A stretch of 5,445 nucleotides of DNA from Alphaproteobacteria bacterium (GTDB lineage: Bacteria; Pseudomonadota; Alphaproteobacteria; RF32; UBA3637): assembly GCA_017414845.1 (NCBI GenBank), contig JAFQJY010000036.1, forward strand, positions 1 to 5,445, given 5' to 3'. Below, one piece after another: positions 1-5,264 of the stretch (position 1 is the stretch's first letter; every line of letters starts with the position of its first letter). The translations under genes and the position numbers were made by a program. Below the pieces are notes generated by a model. The model saw nothing but the letters and a program-made list of their open reading frames with translations, had not been told where the DNA came from and did not search any database.

Positions 1-294
1 AACAGTCCATTTTTTATTCAAATAAGGTTCCATAAACACGGCAAAATCAGAATTCTGCCCCGAATTACAGTGAAAATAAAGAATTGTCGGAGCATCTTTT
101 TTCCCCTCATAAAGCCAACCGTACTGGCCATTTCCCAAAGAAATTTCTTTGAATTGAGGATACGCTGCCTTTTGTGGCGGAATATAGTCTCTGTTCGGAC
201 GAAACAACAATTTATCTTGAAAAAAGAACAGTCCGCCGTAAACGACAAAAACAGCAAAAACAACATAACCCCCGATGATAAACATTCTCTTCAT
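1..294 (-). CDS. Membrane-anchored alpha/beta hydrolase, BEM46/YfhR-like (partial, C-terminus outside window)
   Basis: Ninety-eight codons are open from the ATG at 294 to the window edge, so only the N-terminal part is present. Residues about 4-25 are strongly hydrophobic after a basic start (MKRM), giving an N-in signal anchor. Next comes FQDKLLFRPN, then a segment ending GWLYEGKKDAPTILYFHCNSGQNS. This resembles the first strands of the BEM46/ABHD13/YfhR branch of alpha/beta hydrolases, where a strand is followed by the oxyanion-hole motif HGN(A/S)G. Here that motif reads HCNSG, with Cys in place of the usual Gly. The catalytic Ser, Asp and His would lie beyond the window, so activity cannot be judged and the substrate is unknown. 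GGAG lies 2 bases upstream of the ATG; the in-frame ATG at 285 (residue 4) is an alternative start with an 11-base spacing. It is the fourth gene of the hisS operon, 17 bases after the preceding stop. The family call is fairly firm; the function is not known. Confidence 0.72.
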   Translation of the reverse strand, partial: MKRMFIIGGYVVFAVFVVYGGLFFFQDKLLFRPNRDYIPPQKAAYPQFKEISLGNGQYGWLYEGKKDAPTILYFHCNSGQNSDFAVFMEPYLNKKWTV

Positions 295-311
295 TTCTCC
301 TTTAAATCCTA

Positions 312-839
312 TCATTGAGAAACAACAGGAACATTTTCTTTTACAATCGGCTCTGTTGTCGGAATGAGAAGAGGAACAGTATCCGTCGGCTCAGGTGTGT
401 CTGAGACAACAACAGGGTTCGTTTCTTGTATATTGTTTTCCGGAACAGTTTTCCGTACCTCATTTTCCGGAACAATTTCCTGAATGTCTGTGTTTTTCTC
501 CGCATGAGAGACTGTATCCTTTAACGGAACTTCCTTTTTTACTTCTTTAATTTCTTCTGTCTGAGATTCTTTTAGAGAAGCCTTCTTCTCAACAGGCTTT
601 GTCAGAGAAGTATCCTTACTCCTGCTACTTGGAGCAGAAAACGAAATAGGATCCGTATTTTTAGAAAAAACTTCCCGATTTGAAACCGGTGTTTTTTTCA
701 AAACTTCTCTTTGAGGAATAACAACCTCCACGGAAACAATCGGTGTTCTGACCTGCATTGCCTTCCAATAAAAATAAGCATATACACCTATTGAACATAC
801 GATTAAAAAAAGAACAAAAAAAATCAACTTTTTCATCAT
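312..839 (-). CDS. Hypothetical single-pass membrane protein with low-complexity periplasmic tail
   Basis: I do not recognise a family. The 175-residue product starts MMKK, has one hydrophobic segment at about residues 5-25, and then about 150 residues rich in Pro, Val, Glu, Lys, Thr and Ser with no predicted globular core. It should sit in the inner membrane with an extended, probably disordered, periplasmic tail. The tail is charge-rich, and its last 65 residues are net acidic. Residues 123-131 and 132-140 form a tandem nine-residue repeat (VPENEVRKT, VPENNIQET). The overall shape recalls TonB-like or other envelope-spanning linkers, but no TonB C-terminal domain is present. The start is ambiguous: ATGATG at 839/836 follows AAGGAG that begins inside the upstream stop codon. 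The spacing is 2 bases to the first ATG and 5 to the second, so translation may really begin at 836. It lies between the small basic protein (6-base gap) and the alpha/beta hydrolase (17-base gap), and is presumably co-transcribed from the hisS promoter. Confidence 0.75.
   Translation of the reverse strand: MMKKLIFFVLFLIVCSIGVYAYFYWKAMQVRTPIVSVEVVIPQREVLKKTPVSNREVFSKNTDPISFSAPSSRSKDTSLTKPVEKKASLKESQTEEIKEVKKEVPLKDTVSHAEKNTDIQEIVPENEVRKTVPENNIQETNPVVVSDTPEPTDTVPLLIPTTEPIVKENVPVVSQ
420..473 (-). repeat. Tandem 27-bp repeat encoding a nine-residue duplication
   Basis: Two adjacent 27-base units (473-447 and 446-420 on the minus strand) encode VPENEVRKT and VPENNIQET inside the low-complexity tail protein. 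The 12-base block TTTTCCGGAACA (plus-strand reading) occurs at 436-447 and again at 463-474, exactly 27 bases apart. The rest of each unit has diverged, suggesting an old in-frame duplication. Confidence 0.7.
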
Positions 840-845
840 TTCTCC

Positions 846-1085
846 TTATTTTTTTATTGCTTTTTGAACACCTGCATCAGCCGGCAACACCTTTTTAACA
901 GGACGGGGACGTCTTTTTTTAGCTTTAATCTTCGTCCCTTTTTTTATATTTCGGGCATGTGGTGGGATTTTTTTCAACGTGGTACTTTTTGGCGTCGGCG
1001 ATATTGTGTATAAAAAAGCAAAAATACCACCGCTTAAAACAAGTAAAACAGTAACAATAATCAGTATCTTTTTTAGTTTACTCAT
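846..1085 (-). CDS. Hypothetical small, highly basic single-pass membrane protein
   Basis: I do not recognise this 79-residue protein. It has a basic start (MSKLKK), one hydrophobic segment at about residues 7-27, and a tail of roughly 50 residues holding 14 Lys and 4 Arg but only one acidic residue. That gives a net charge near +17, with clusters such as KKRRPRPVKK. By the positive-inside rule the N-terminus could stay in the cytoplasm with the tail in the periplasm. The tail is so basic, however, that the opposite orientation cannot be excluded. A basic tail could bind an anionic partner such as lipid A, other envelope polymers, nucleic acid, or the more acidic protein encoded next; all of these are inference. 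Translation looks coupled to hisS: its ATG overlaps the hisS stop as ATGA (1085-1082), and AAGGA at 1096-1092 gives a 6-base spacing. It is short and compositionally biased, but the ribosome binding site and operon position make it a credible gene. Confidence 0.75.
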   Translation of the reverse strand: MSKLKKILIIVTVLLVLSGGIFAFLYTISPTPKSTTLKKIPPHARNIKKGTKIKAKKRRPRPVKKVLPADAGVQKAIKK

Positions 1086-2404
1086 CTGTTTTCCTTAACC
1101 GTTTCAACCGTTTGTTCAACCGTTGCAGAGATTTGCTCTCCACTGACCATATTTTTCAGCGCAACCTTTTGACAAGCAACTTCATCCGAACCGACAATAG
1201 CCACATACGGAACGCCGATTTTATTGGCATAATTCATTTTAGTTTTAAACTTACCGTCCGCAAGCATCACTTCGGCTTTTAACCCCTGCTCTCTAAGAGA
1301 TGAAGCAAAAGATAAGGCAAACAACCTTTCTTCTTCACCCATAGGTAAAACCAATACATCTGTTGGAACAGAAGCACCGACTTCAAAGTGTCCCATCTCA
1401 CTTAAAATGTGAAACAAACGTGAAAGTCCGATAGAAATACCGACGCCCGGAAACTTCTGCGTTGTATAAAAAGAGGCTAAATCATCATAACGACCACCGG
1501 AACAAATACTTCCGACACCTGCCGTTTCATCCAACAGTGTTTCATAAATTGTTCCCGTGTAATAATCCAGTCCACGAACAATACTCAAATCTATTTTATA
1601 ATAATTTTCATCAACGCCTTGCGCCTTTAACGCCTCTGTCACAGCCCTTAAATCAGATACGCCCAATCGGAAAACCTCAGAGGTAAAGGGCATGCCCTCC
1701 AACTTTGAAAGAACAGCATCCACACTTCCCTTTGTCTTGATAAAATCCAAAAGCGTATTTATCTTTTCTGATGACAGTTCCAATTTTTCCAATTCTTCAC
1801 GAACAGCATCTTCTCCGATTTTAGCAATTTTATCCACAATTCTTAAAATGTCGGCAACTTTTTCAGTTACACCTAATTCTTCAAACAGCCCCGATAGTAC
1901 TTTTCTGTTATTCAGATAGATTGTAAACTTCGGAAGTCCCATTTTCCGAAAAGTCGTATAAATAACGGCTGGCATTTCCGCATCATATAAAAGACCGAGT
2001 TTATCATGCCCGATAATATCAATATCACACTGATAAAACTCCCTAAAACGCCCCTTTTGAGGTCTTTCACCACGATAAACTTTGCCGATTTGATAGCGAC
2101 GGAACGGAAAGGTTAAATCTGCATGATTCTTAGCAACATACTTTGCCAACGGAACAGTCAAATCAAAACGCATAGCCAATTCATTATCACCTTTTTGAAA
2201 GGCATAGATTTGTTTTTCCGTTTCACCGCCGGCTTTAGCCAAAAGAACCTCTGAAAACTCCAAAACAGGAGTATCCAGCGGTGTAAACCCATAGCTTTCA
2301 TAGGTCGTCCGAATAATATCCATCAATCTGTTAAAAACCAACTGTTCTTTCGGTAGAAGTTCCATAAAACCGGGAAGTGTTCTGGGTGTCATAAGCGTCA
2401 TCAT
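1082..2404 (-). CDS. hisS: Histidyl-tRNA synthetase (class II)
   Basis: Charges tRNA-His with histidine using ATP in the cytoplasm. From the ATG at 2404 the product is 440 residues, normal for bacterial HisRS. Visible landmarks (numbered from that ATG) are the N-terminal PGFMELLPKEQ stretch; the motif 1 region ending SEVLLAKAGGETEKQIY; motif 2 with its loop, FRRYQIGKVYRGERPQKGR, at about 101-119; the HisRS-specific histidine-binding motif VRGLDYYTG at 276-284; SGGRYDDL at about 302-309; motif 3 GVGISIGLSRL at about 320-330; and a C-terminal anticodon-binding domain from about 348. An in-frame TTG at 2455 would add 17 mostly Lys/Glu residues, but it has no ribosome binding site and lies in the -35 box of the likely promoter. 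The ATG at 2404 has AAAGGA four bases upstream. ATG at 2401 is a close alternative. It is the first gene of a four-gene operon and overlaps the next gene by 4 bases. Confidence 0.96.
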   Translation of the reverse strand: MMTLMTPRTLPGFMELLPKEQLVFNRLMDIIRTTYESYGFTPLDTPVLEFSEVLLAKAGGETEKQIYAFQKGDNELAMRFDLTVPLAKYVAKNHADLTFPFRRYQIGKVYRGERPQKGRFREFYQCDIDIIGHDKLGLLYDAEMPAVIYTTFRKMGLPKFTIYLNNRKVLSGLFEELGVTEKVADILRIVDKIAKIGEDAVREELEKLELSSEKINTLLDFIKTKGSVDAVLSKLEGMPFTSEVFRLGVSDLRAVTEALKAQGVDENYYKIDLSIVRGLDYYTGTIYETLLDETAGVGSICSGGRYDDLASFYTTQKFPGVGISIGLSRLFHILSEMGHFEVGASVPTDVLVLPMGEEERLFALSFASSLREQGLKAEVMLADGKFKTKMNYANKIGVPYVAIVGSDEVACQKVALKNMVSGEQISATVEQTVETVKENR

Positions 2405-2426
2405 ATATTCCTTTCTTTTTTTCTCC

Positions 2427-2455
2427 GTTTTATCTTTTTTTGCTTTTTCTGTCAA
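2427..2455 (-). promoter_or_regulatory. Predicted sigma-70-type promoter of the hisS operon
   Basis: A perfect -35 hexamer TTGACA occupies 2455-2450. A 17-base A-rich spacer separates it from TAAAAC at 2432-2427, which matches TATAAT at 4 of 6 positions. The expected transcription start near 2420 leaves a leader of about 16 bases that contains the ribosome binding site AAAGGA (2414-2409) before the ATG at 2404. No T-box, attenuator or riboswitch fits in so short a leader. Confidence 0.6.
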
Positions 2456-2520
2456 GGATAAAACAAAAAAGTCTTCTTTTGTCTTTATTTTTTAGAAAAA
2501 AGCGCTATTTAAATATCCAC

Positions 2521-2526
2521 AGGAGG
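2521..2526 (+). promoter_or_regulatory. Strong Shine-Dalgarno of the EamA transporter gene
   Basis: AGGAGG is a full match to the anti-Shine-Dalgarno core, five bases before the ATG at 2532. It decides the start. The surrounding spacer (2456-2520) is A/T-rich, and I could not find a convincing -35/-10 pair for this gene in it. Confidence 0.75.
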
Positions 2527-2531
2527 ATAAT

Positions 2532-3413
2532 ATGAATACTTTAAGCGGTTATTTTCTAGCCCTAACGGCGGTTTTCTTTTGGAGTCTTAATTATATTATT
2601 GCAAGTTATTTTGCATTTCAAACGACACCGTTTGAAATTGCCTTTGGTCGCTGGATTATTGCCTGTTTAATTCTCTTTCCTTTTTGTTGGAAAGAACTTA
2701 CCGAAAAAAAGAATCTGCTGTTAAAAAACAAACTCCTTATCCTTGAAATGGCGATAACTGGAATAGTTTTGAGCAATACTCTTATTTATTATGCAGGCAG
2801 AACAACTTCTGTCACAGACATGAGTCTGCTCAATGTTTTAGGTCCTCTTTTATTGATTCTTTTATCTCATATTTTTCTGAAAACAGCCATTCCAAAAAAA
2901 CAGGTACTCGGTATTCTATGTGGTATTTTAGGTGTTTTAATTATCATTACAAAAGGCAATTTAAACCTATTTAATAACTTTTCTGCATCTGTCGGAGATT
3001 TTTTTATGCTTTTAAATGCTTTATGCTTTGCTTTCTACGGATTTCTTCAATATAAAAGACCAAAAGAAATCTCCCAAACGCTCATGTTATCCGTTACGGC
3101 TCTTATCGGCGTCATTTTAATGATACCTGTTATGCTCATTGAACAACTGCCGACATTCCCCATTTTAGAATTAAACTGGCTTGATTGGAGTGCCATTATT
3201 TATCTGGGTATTTTTAATTCTGTTTTATCCTATCTTGCCTGGAACAGCGCCCTTATCAAAATCGGAGTAGTTAAAACAGGAGTTCTCTACTACTTACTGC
3301 CCGTATTCAGTACCGTAGAAGCCTTTTTCATTTTAGGACAATCTATCCACTTTACCCAAATCATCGGAGGATTTTTTATTATTATCGGAATTGTTCTTAT
3401 CAATAGACGCTAA
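2532..3413 (+). CDS. EamA-family transporter (drug/metabolite transporter superfamily)
   Basis: A 293-residue inner-membrane protein with ten predicted hydrophobic helices arranged as two EamA repeats of five helices each (about residues 8-139 and 155-290), the standard size and shape of the DMT superfamily. Family features include the first-helix region FFWSLNYIIA, the conserved arginine after the second helix start (GRW, 39-41), and the C-terminal block with YLAWNSALIKIG, LLPVFS and a final glycine-rich helix (IIGGFFIIIGIVLI). The usual LGE near the end of helix 9 reads LGQ here (Gln 270). Members export amino acids, metabolites or drugs, probably by proton exchange; the substrate cannot be read from sequence. 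The start is set by AGGAGG five bases upstream. The gene is divergent from hisS and convergent with the HAD hydrolase gene, with which its TAA stop overlaps by 4 bases. There is no room between them for a dedicated terminator. Confidence 0.92.
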   Translation: MNTLSGYFLALTAVFFWSLNYIIASYFAFQTTPFEIAFGRWIIACLILFPFCWKELTEKKNLLLKNKLLILEMAITGIVLSNTLIYYAGRTTSVTDMSLLNVLGPLLLILLSHIFLKTAIPKKQVLGILCGILGVLIIITKGNLNLFNNFSASVGDFFMLLNALCFAFYGFLQYKRPKEISQTLMLSVTALIGVILMIPVMLIEQLPTFPILELNWLDWSAIIYLGIFNSVLSYLAWNSALIKIGVVKTGVLYYLLPVFSTVEAFFILGQSIHFTQIIGGFFIIIGIVLINRR

Positions 3414-4045
3414 CGAGACTTTTGAAGTTCCCTCAACACAGAAGTCAGATTCCTCTCCGGTGTGATAAGAACAGTTTGAAGGCCTTCATCTTTTGCTGTA
3501 TCCAAATTACGTTGCGTATCATCAATCAAAGTACAATCCCTCTGTTCTTTTCCGAGATGATGACAAACGAAACGAATCCCTTCCTTTGTCTGTTTAGGAT
3601 AGAAAACACCATCTCTTTGCGTATCCTCAATTCCGACAACGGCAACATTCATGCTTTCAGGACTTGCTTGAAAAACCTGACTATAAACTCTGTATATATG
3701 ACGACGCATATTATTACTGACTATGGCGATATCGTACCTCTGAGCCGTTTTTTCCATTTCTTCCTTTAACTCGGGATTATAGGTTATTTTGGAATAATCC
3801 AATTTAGCCATCATCTGTTCTTTAAATTCTCCCATCGGACACCGGGCATCTTTTGCCAGATACTGCATAAAATTGTATACACCTTTAGCGCCCTCTTCCT
3901 TCGTGCGTTTTCCCAAATCAACATAACGCTCCTCGCTGATACCGAACTCAGCAGAAGTCAATTGTATAGCCGAAACAAAATCTTTCATAGAAAGAGCCTC
4001 TGTCGGATATAAAACGCCATCACAATCTATTAAAAGTGTTTTCAT
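3410..4045 (-). CDS. HAD-superfamily hydrolase, SDT1/pyrimidine 5'-nucleotidase-like
   Basis: A 211-residue cytoplasmic phosphatase candidate with all four haloacid dehalogenase motifs (numbered from the ATG at 4045). Motif I is DCDGVLYP, with nucleophile Asp 7 and acid/base Asp 9. Motif II is IVSNN, with Ser 110. The motif III Lys is Lys 151 in FYPKQ. Motif IV is LIDDTQRNLDTAKDEG, with Asp 175 and Asp 176. The DGVLYP form of motif I and a helical cap inserted between motifs I and II suggest the SDT1/Phm8-like nucleotidase branch of subfamily IA; the substrate is inferred. The frame extends upstream to an ATG at 4084 through 13 extra residues (MIEFCRVLCIMIK), but these precede the first beta strand, and the DNA there contains a good promoter. 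I chose 4045, where the domain begins. No ribosome binding site precedes 4045, so translation may be leaderless. Its TAG stop overlaps the stop of the convergent EamA gene. Confidence 0.85.
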   Translation of the reverse strand: MKTLLIDCDGVLYPTEALSMKDFVSAIQLTSAEFGISEERYVDLGKRTKEEGAKGVYNFMQYLAKDARCPMGEFKEQMMAKLDYSKITYNPELKEEMEKTAQRYDIAIVSNNMRRHIYRVYSQVFQASPESMNVAVVGIEDTQRDGVFYPKQTKEGIRFVCHHLGKEQRDCTLIDDTQRNLDTAKDEGLQTVLITPERNLTSVLRELQKSR

Positions 4046-4052
4046 TTTAATC

Positions 4053-4080
4053 ATTATACACAAAACACGACAAAACTCAA
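4053..4080 (-). promoter_or_regulatory. Predicted promoter of the HAD hydrolase gene, possibly giving a leaderless mRNA
   Basis: A perfect -10 hexamer TATAAT occupies 4058-4053. A 16-base spacer separates it from TTGAGT at 4080-4075, a 4-of-6 match to the -35 consensus. Transcription should begin about 7 bases beyond the -10, at 4046 or 4045, which is the A of the ATG that starts the HAD domain. This explains why no Shine-Dalgarno is visible. Confidence 0.5.
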
Positions 4081-4091
4081 TCATTTTTTTC

Positions 4092-4120
4092 TTTTCTTTT
4101 TCAAAATAACCCTTTATGCT
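4092..4120 (+). promoter_or_regulatory. Weak candidate promoter for the YqaA/DedA-type gene
   Basis: TATGCT at 4115-4120 matches the -10 consensus at 4 of 6 positions. The sequence 17 bases upstream (TTTTCT at 4092-4097) is only a poor -35. It is the best pair in the 64-base divergent spacer and would give a leader of about 22 bases carrying the ribosome binding site AGAGGA (4138-4143). Confidence 0.25.
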
Positions 4121-4148
4121 CTACAAAAAAAGATGAAAGAGGAATCCT

Positions 4149-4751
4149 ATGATAAAAAACATTTATAATAAAACAATTAAACGACTTTATGACTGGGCGA
4201 TGGGGGTTTCTGCCAAAGAAAATGCCCTATGGATTTTGGTTGCCGTTTCATTTGTAGAAAGTTCTTTTTTTCCGATTCCTCCGGATATTATTTTGATTCC
4301 CCTTGTTTTAGCACAACGGCAAAAAGCCTTTAAAATAGCCCTTTACTGCACAATTTCCAGTGTGCTGGGCGGTTATTTCGGTTATTTTATCGGGGCAGTC
4401 CTGTTTGATACCGTTGCACAACCGATTATTGATTTTTATCACTATTCGGCAGAATTCCAAAAGTTTCAGGAAGGATACAATCATTACGGGGCTTGGCTTG
4501 TCTTTATGGCCGGTTTAACGCCGTTTCCTTATAAAATCATTACGATTACGAGCGGTGTCACGGATTTAAACCTTTGGGTATTCAGTATTGCCTCCATATT
4601 GGCACGAGGCGGACGCTTTTTCCTGATTGCAGGCCTCCTTTATAAATACGGGGAGCCGATGAAAGCATTTATTGAGAAAAACTTAGGATGGCTCTCTATT
4701 TTATTCGTTGTTTTACTCATCGGAAGTTTTTATCTGATAAAATTTTTATAA
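4149..4751 (+). CDS. YqaA/DedA-type VTT-domain membrane protein
   Basis: A 200-residue polytopic inner-membrane protein of the VTT (SNARE-associated/DedA) superfamily, YqaA branch. Diagnostic features are VESSFFPIPPD at 36-46 with its acidic residue and double proline, the glycine-rich helix VLGGYFGYFIG at 72-82, the re-entrant signature FMAGLTPFPYK at 119-129, and ARGGRFF at 152-158. A final hydrophobic helix lies at about 181-198. DedA-family proteins support membrane homeostasis, and some act as lipid flippases for undecaprenyl phosphate or phosphatidylethanolamine. For the YqaA branch the exact substrate is unsettled. The length is normal and the sequence appears intact. AGAGGA lies five bases before the ATG. 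No GC-rich terminator hairpin follows the stop, so some readthrough into rpmB is possible. Confidence 0.9.
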   Translation: MIKNIYNKTIKRLYDWAMGVSAKENALWILVAVSFVESSFFPIPPDIILIPLVLAQRQKAFKIALYCTISSVLGGYFGYFIGAVLFDTVAQPIIDFYHYSAEFQKFQEGYNHYGAWLVFMAGLTPFPYKIITITSGVTDLNLWVFSIASILARGGRFFLIAGLLYKYGEPMKAFIEKNLGWLSILFVVLLIGSFYLIKFL

Positions 4752-4767
4752 TTTTTAAAAAAAAGAC

Positions 4768-4796
4768 TTGACTTTACTTTTAAAAAACTGTAAAAG
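4768..4796 (+). promoter_or_regulatory. Predicted promoter of rpmB
   Basis: TTGACT at 4768-4773 (5 of 6 to consensus) is followed by a 17-base spacer and TAAAAG at 4791-4796 (4 of 6). Transcription should start near 4803, giving a leader of about 40 bases. The architecture closely matches the hisS promoter (TTGACA-N17-TAAAAC). Confidence 0.55.
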
Positions 4797-4797
4797 T
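4776..4797. repeat. Inverted repeat across the rpmB promoter spacer and -10
   Basis: ACTTTTA at 4776-4782 and TAAAAGT at 4791-4797 are perfect 7-base inverted copies separated by 8 bases. They lie upstream of the predicted transcription start, so they would act as DNA rather than as an RNA hairpin. Such A/T-only arms can arise by chance in this composition. Confidence 0.3.
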
Positions 4798-4842
4798 GTG
4801 TTTCAAGTTTTTGTAAAAAGGATTAGTTGAAAGGATTTTAAA

Positions 4843-5133
4843 ATGACAAAAAGATGCCCAATCAGCGGAAAATCAGTGCTTACCGGAAATACGGTCAGCC
4901 ACGCTAACAATAAGAATCGCTGTCGTTTCTTGCCGAATTTGCAGAAAGTTTCCCTGTTGAGTGAAAAACTGGGTAGCATTTTGCATTTGCGAATCTCTAC
5001 AAAGGGACTTCGGACTATTGAACACAACGGTGGTTTAGACGCTTATCTCTTAAATACGCCGAACAGCAAATTGTCTGCCGAGGCTAAAGAACTCAAAAAG
5101 CGTTTGGTAAATGCAGAAGTAAAAAACGCATAA
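4843..5133 (+). CDS. rpmB: Large ribosomal subunit protein bL28
   Basis: A 96-residue basic protein of the large ribosomal subunit, intact and of the usual length for alphaproteobacterial bL28. The N-terminus MTKRCPISGKSVLTGNTVSHANNK shows the family signature (Cys-x-x-(T/S)-Gly-Lys, then Gly-Asn-x-Val-Ser-His-Ala-Asn-Asn-Lys). RFLPNLQKVSL and GLRTIEHNGGLDAYL follow, then a Lys-rich C-terminal helix. AAGGA at 4831-4835 gives a seven-base spacing to the ATG. It has its own promoter and a strong downstream terminator, so it appears to be a monocistronic unit. rpmG is not adjacent. Confidence 0.97.
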   Translation: MTKRCPISGKSVLTGNTVSHANNKNRCRFLPNLQKVSLLSEKLGSILHLRISTKGLRTIEHNGGLDAYLLNTPNSKLSAEAKELKKRLVNAEVKNA

Positions 5134-5149
5134 TTTTTAAGAGTTTCTT

Positions 5150-5185
5150 AAAAAAGCTCCGATGATTTCGGAGCTTTTTTGTTTT
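5150..5185 (+). terminator. Rho-independent terminator after rpmB
   Basis: A perfect 13-base-pair stem (5150-5162 with 5168-5180, core GCTCCGA/TCGGAGC) closes a five-base loop. Its T-rich 3' arm runs into TTTTTTGTTTTT. It sits 16 bases after the rpmB stop. The A-run on the left arm could also support weak termination in the opposite direction, but no minus-strand gene approaches it. Confidence 0.92.
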
Positions 5186-5200
5186 TGGTGTTTTTTTTCA

Positions 5201-5230
5201 TTGACAAACACAAGAAACAGGGAGTATTTT
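5201..5230 (+). promoter_or_regulatory. Predicted promoter of the downstream anchored TPR-like gene
   Basis: A perfect TTGACA at 5201-5206 is followed by an 18-base spacer and TATTTT at 5225-5230 (4 of 6 to the -10 consensus). It comes directly after the rpmB terminator. The expected start near 5237 gives a leader of about 28 bases with AAGGAG at 5253-5258. Confidence 0.5.
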
Positions 5231-5264
5231 ACCAAAAGAGATTACAAGTTATAAGGAGTTAAAA

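Noticed and set aside
18..266. Open frame of 82 codons on the minus strand
   Set aside because: It lies out of frame inside the alpha/beta hydrolase gene, which has the ribosome binding site, signal anchor and recognisable family motif.
312..839. TonB protein
   Set aside because: The anchored, Pro/Glu/Lys-rich tail looks TonB-like, but the C-terminal TonB domain (about 80 structured residues with a YP motif) is absent.
1462..1919. Two plus-strand open frames of about 75 codons
   Set aside because: Both are antisense shadows within the well-conserved hisS gene, and neither resembles a known family.
2461..2516. Promoter for the EamA gene (TTGTCT at 2479, TATTTA or TTAAAT near 2506-2514)
   Set aside because: The spacing between the best -35 and -10 candidates is about 21 bases or more, and the alternatives with correct spacing lack a -35. 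No call is supportable.
3422..3769. Plus-strand open frame of 115 codons
   Set aside because: It is antisense to the HAD gene, whose catalytic motifs are intact, and has no ribosome binding site of note.
4741..4765. Possible terminator after the YqaA gene (T-run followed by A-run)
   Set aside because: The potential stem is A-T only and short, with no GC core. It would not form a convincing intrinsic terminator.
4816..4842. Short leader reading frame before rpmB (AAAAAGGATTAG followed by TTG)
   Set aside because: From the TTG at 4828 it ends after only four codons, and its spacing to the SD-like AAGGA is loose. Chance is more likely than a regulatory peptide.
4803..5027. Minus-strand open frame of 74 codons
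   Set aside because: It is antisense to rpmB, which is unambiguous.
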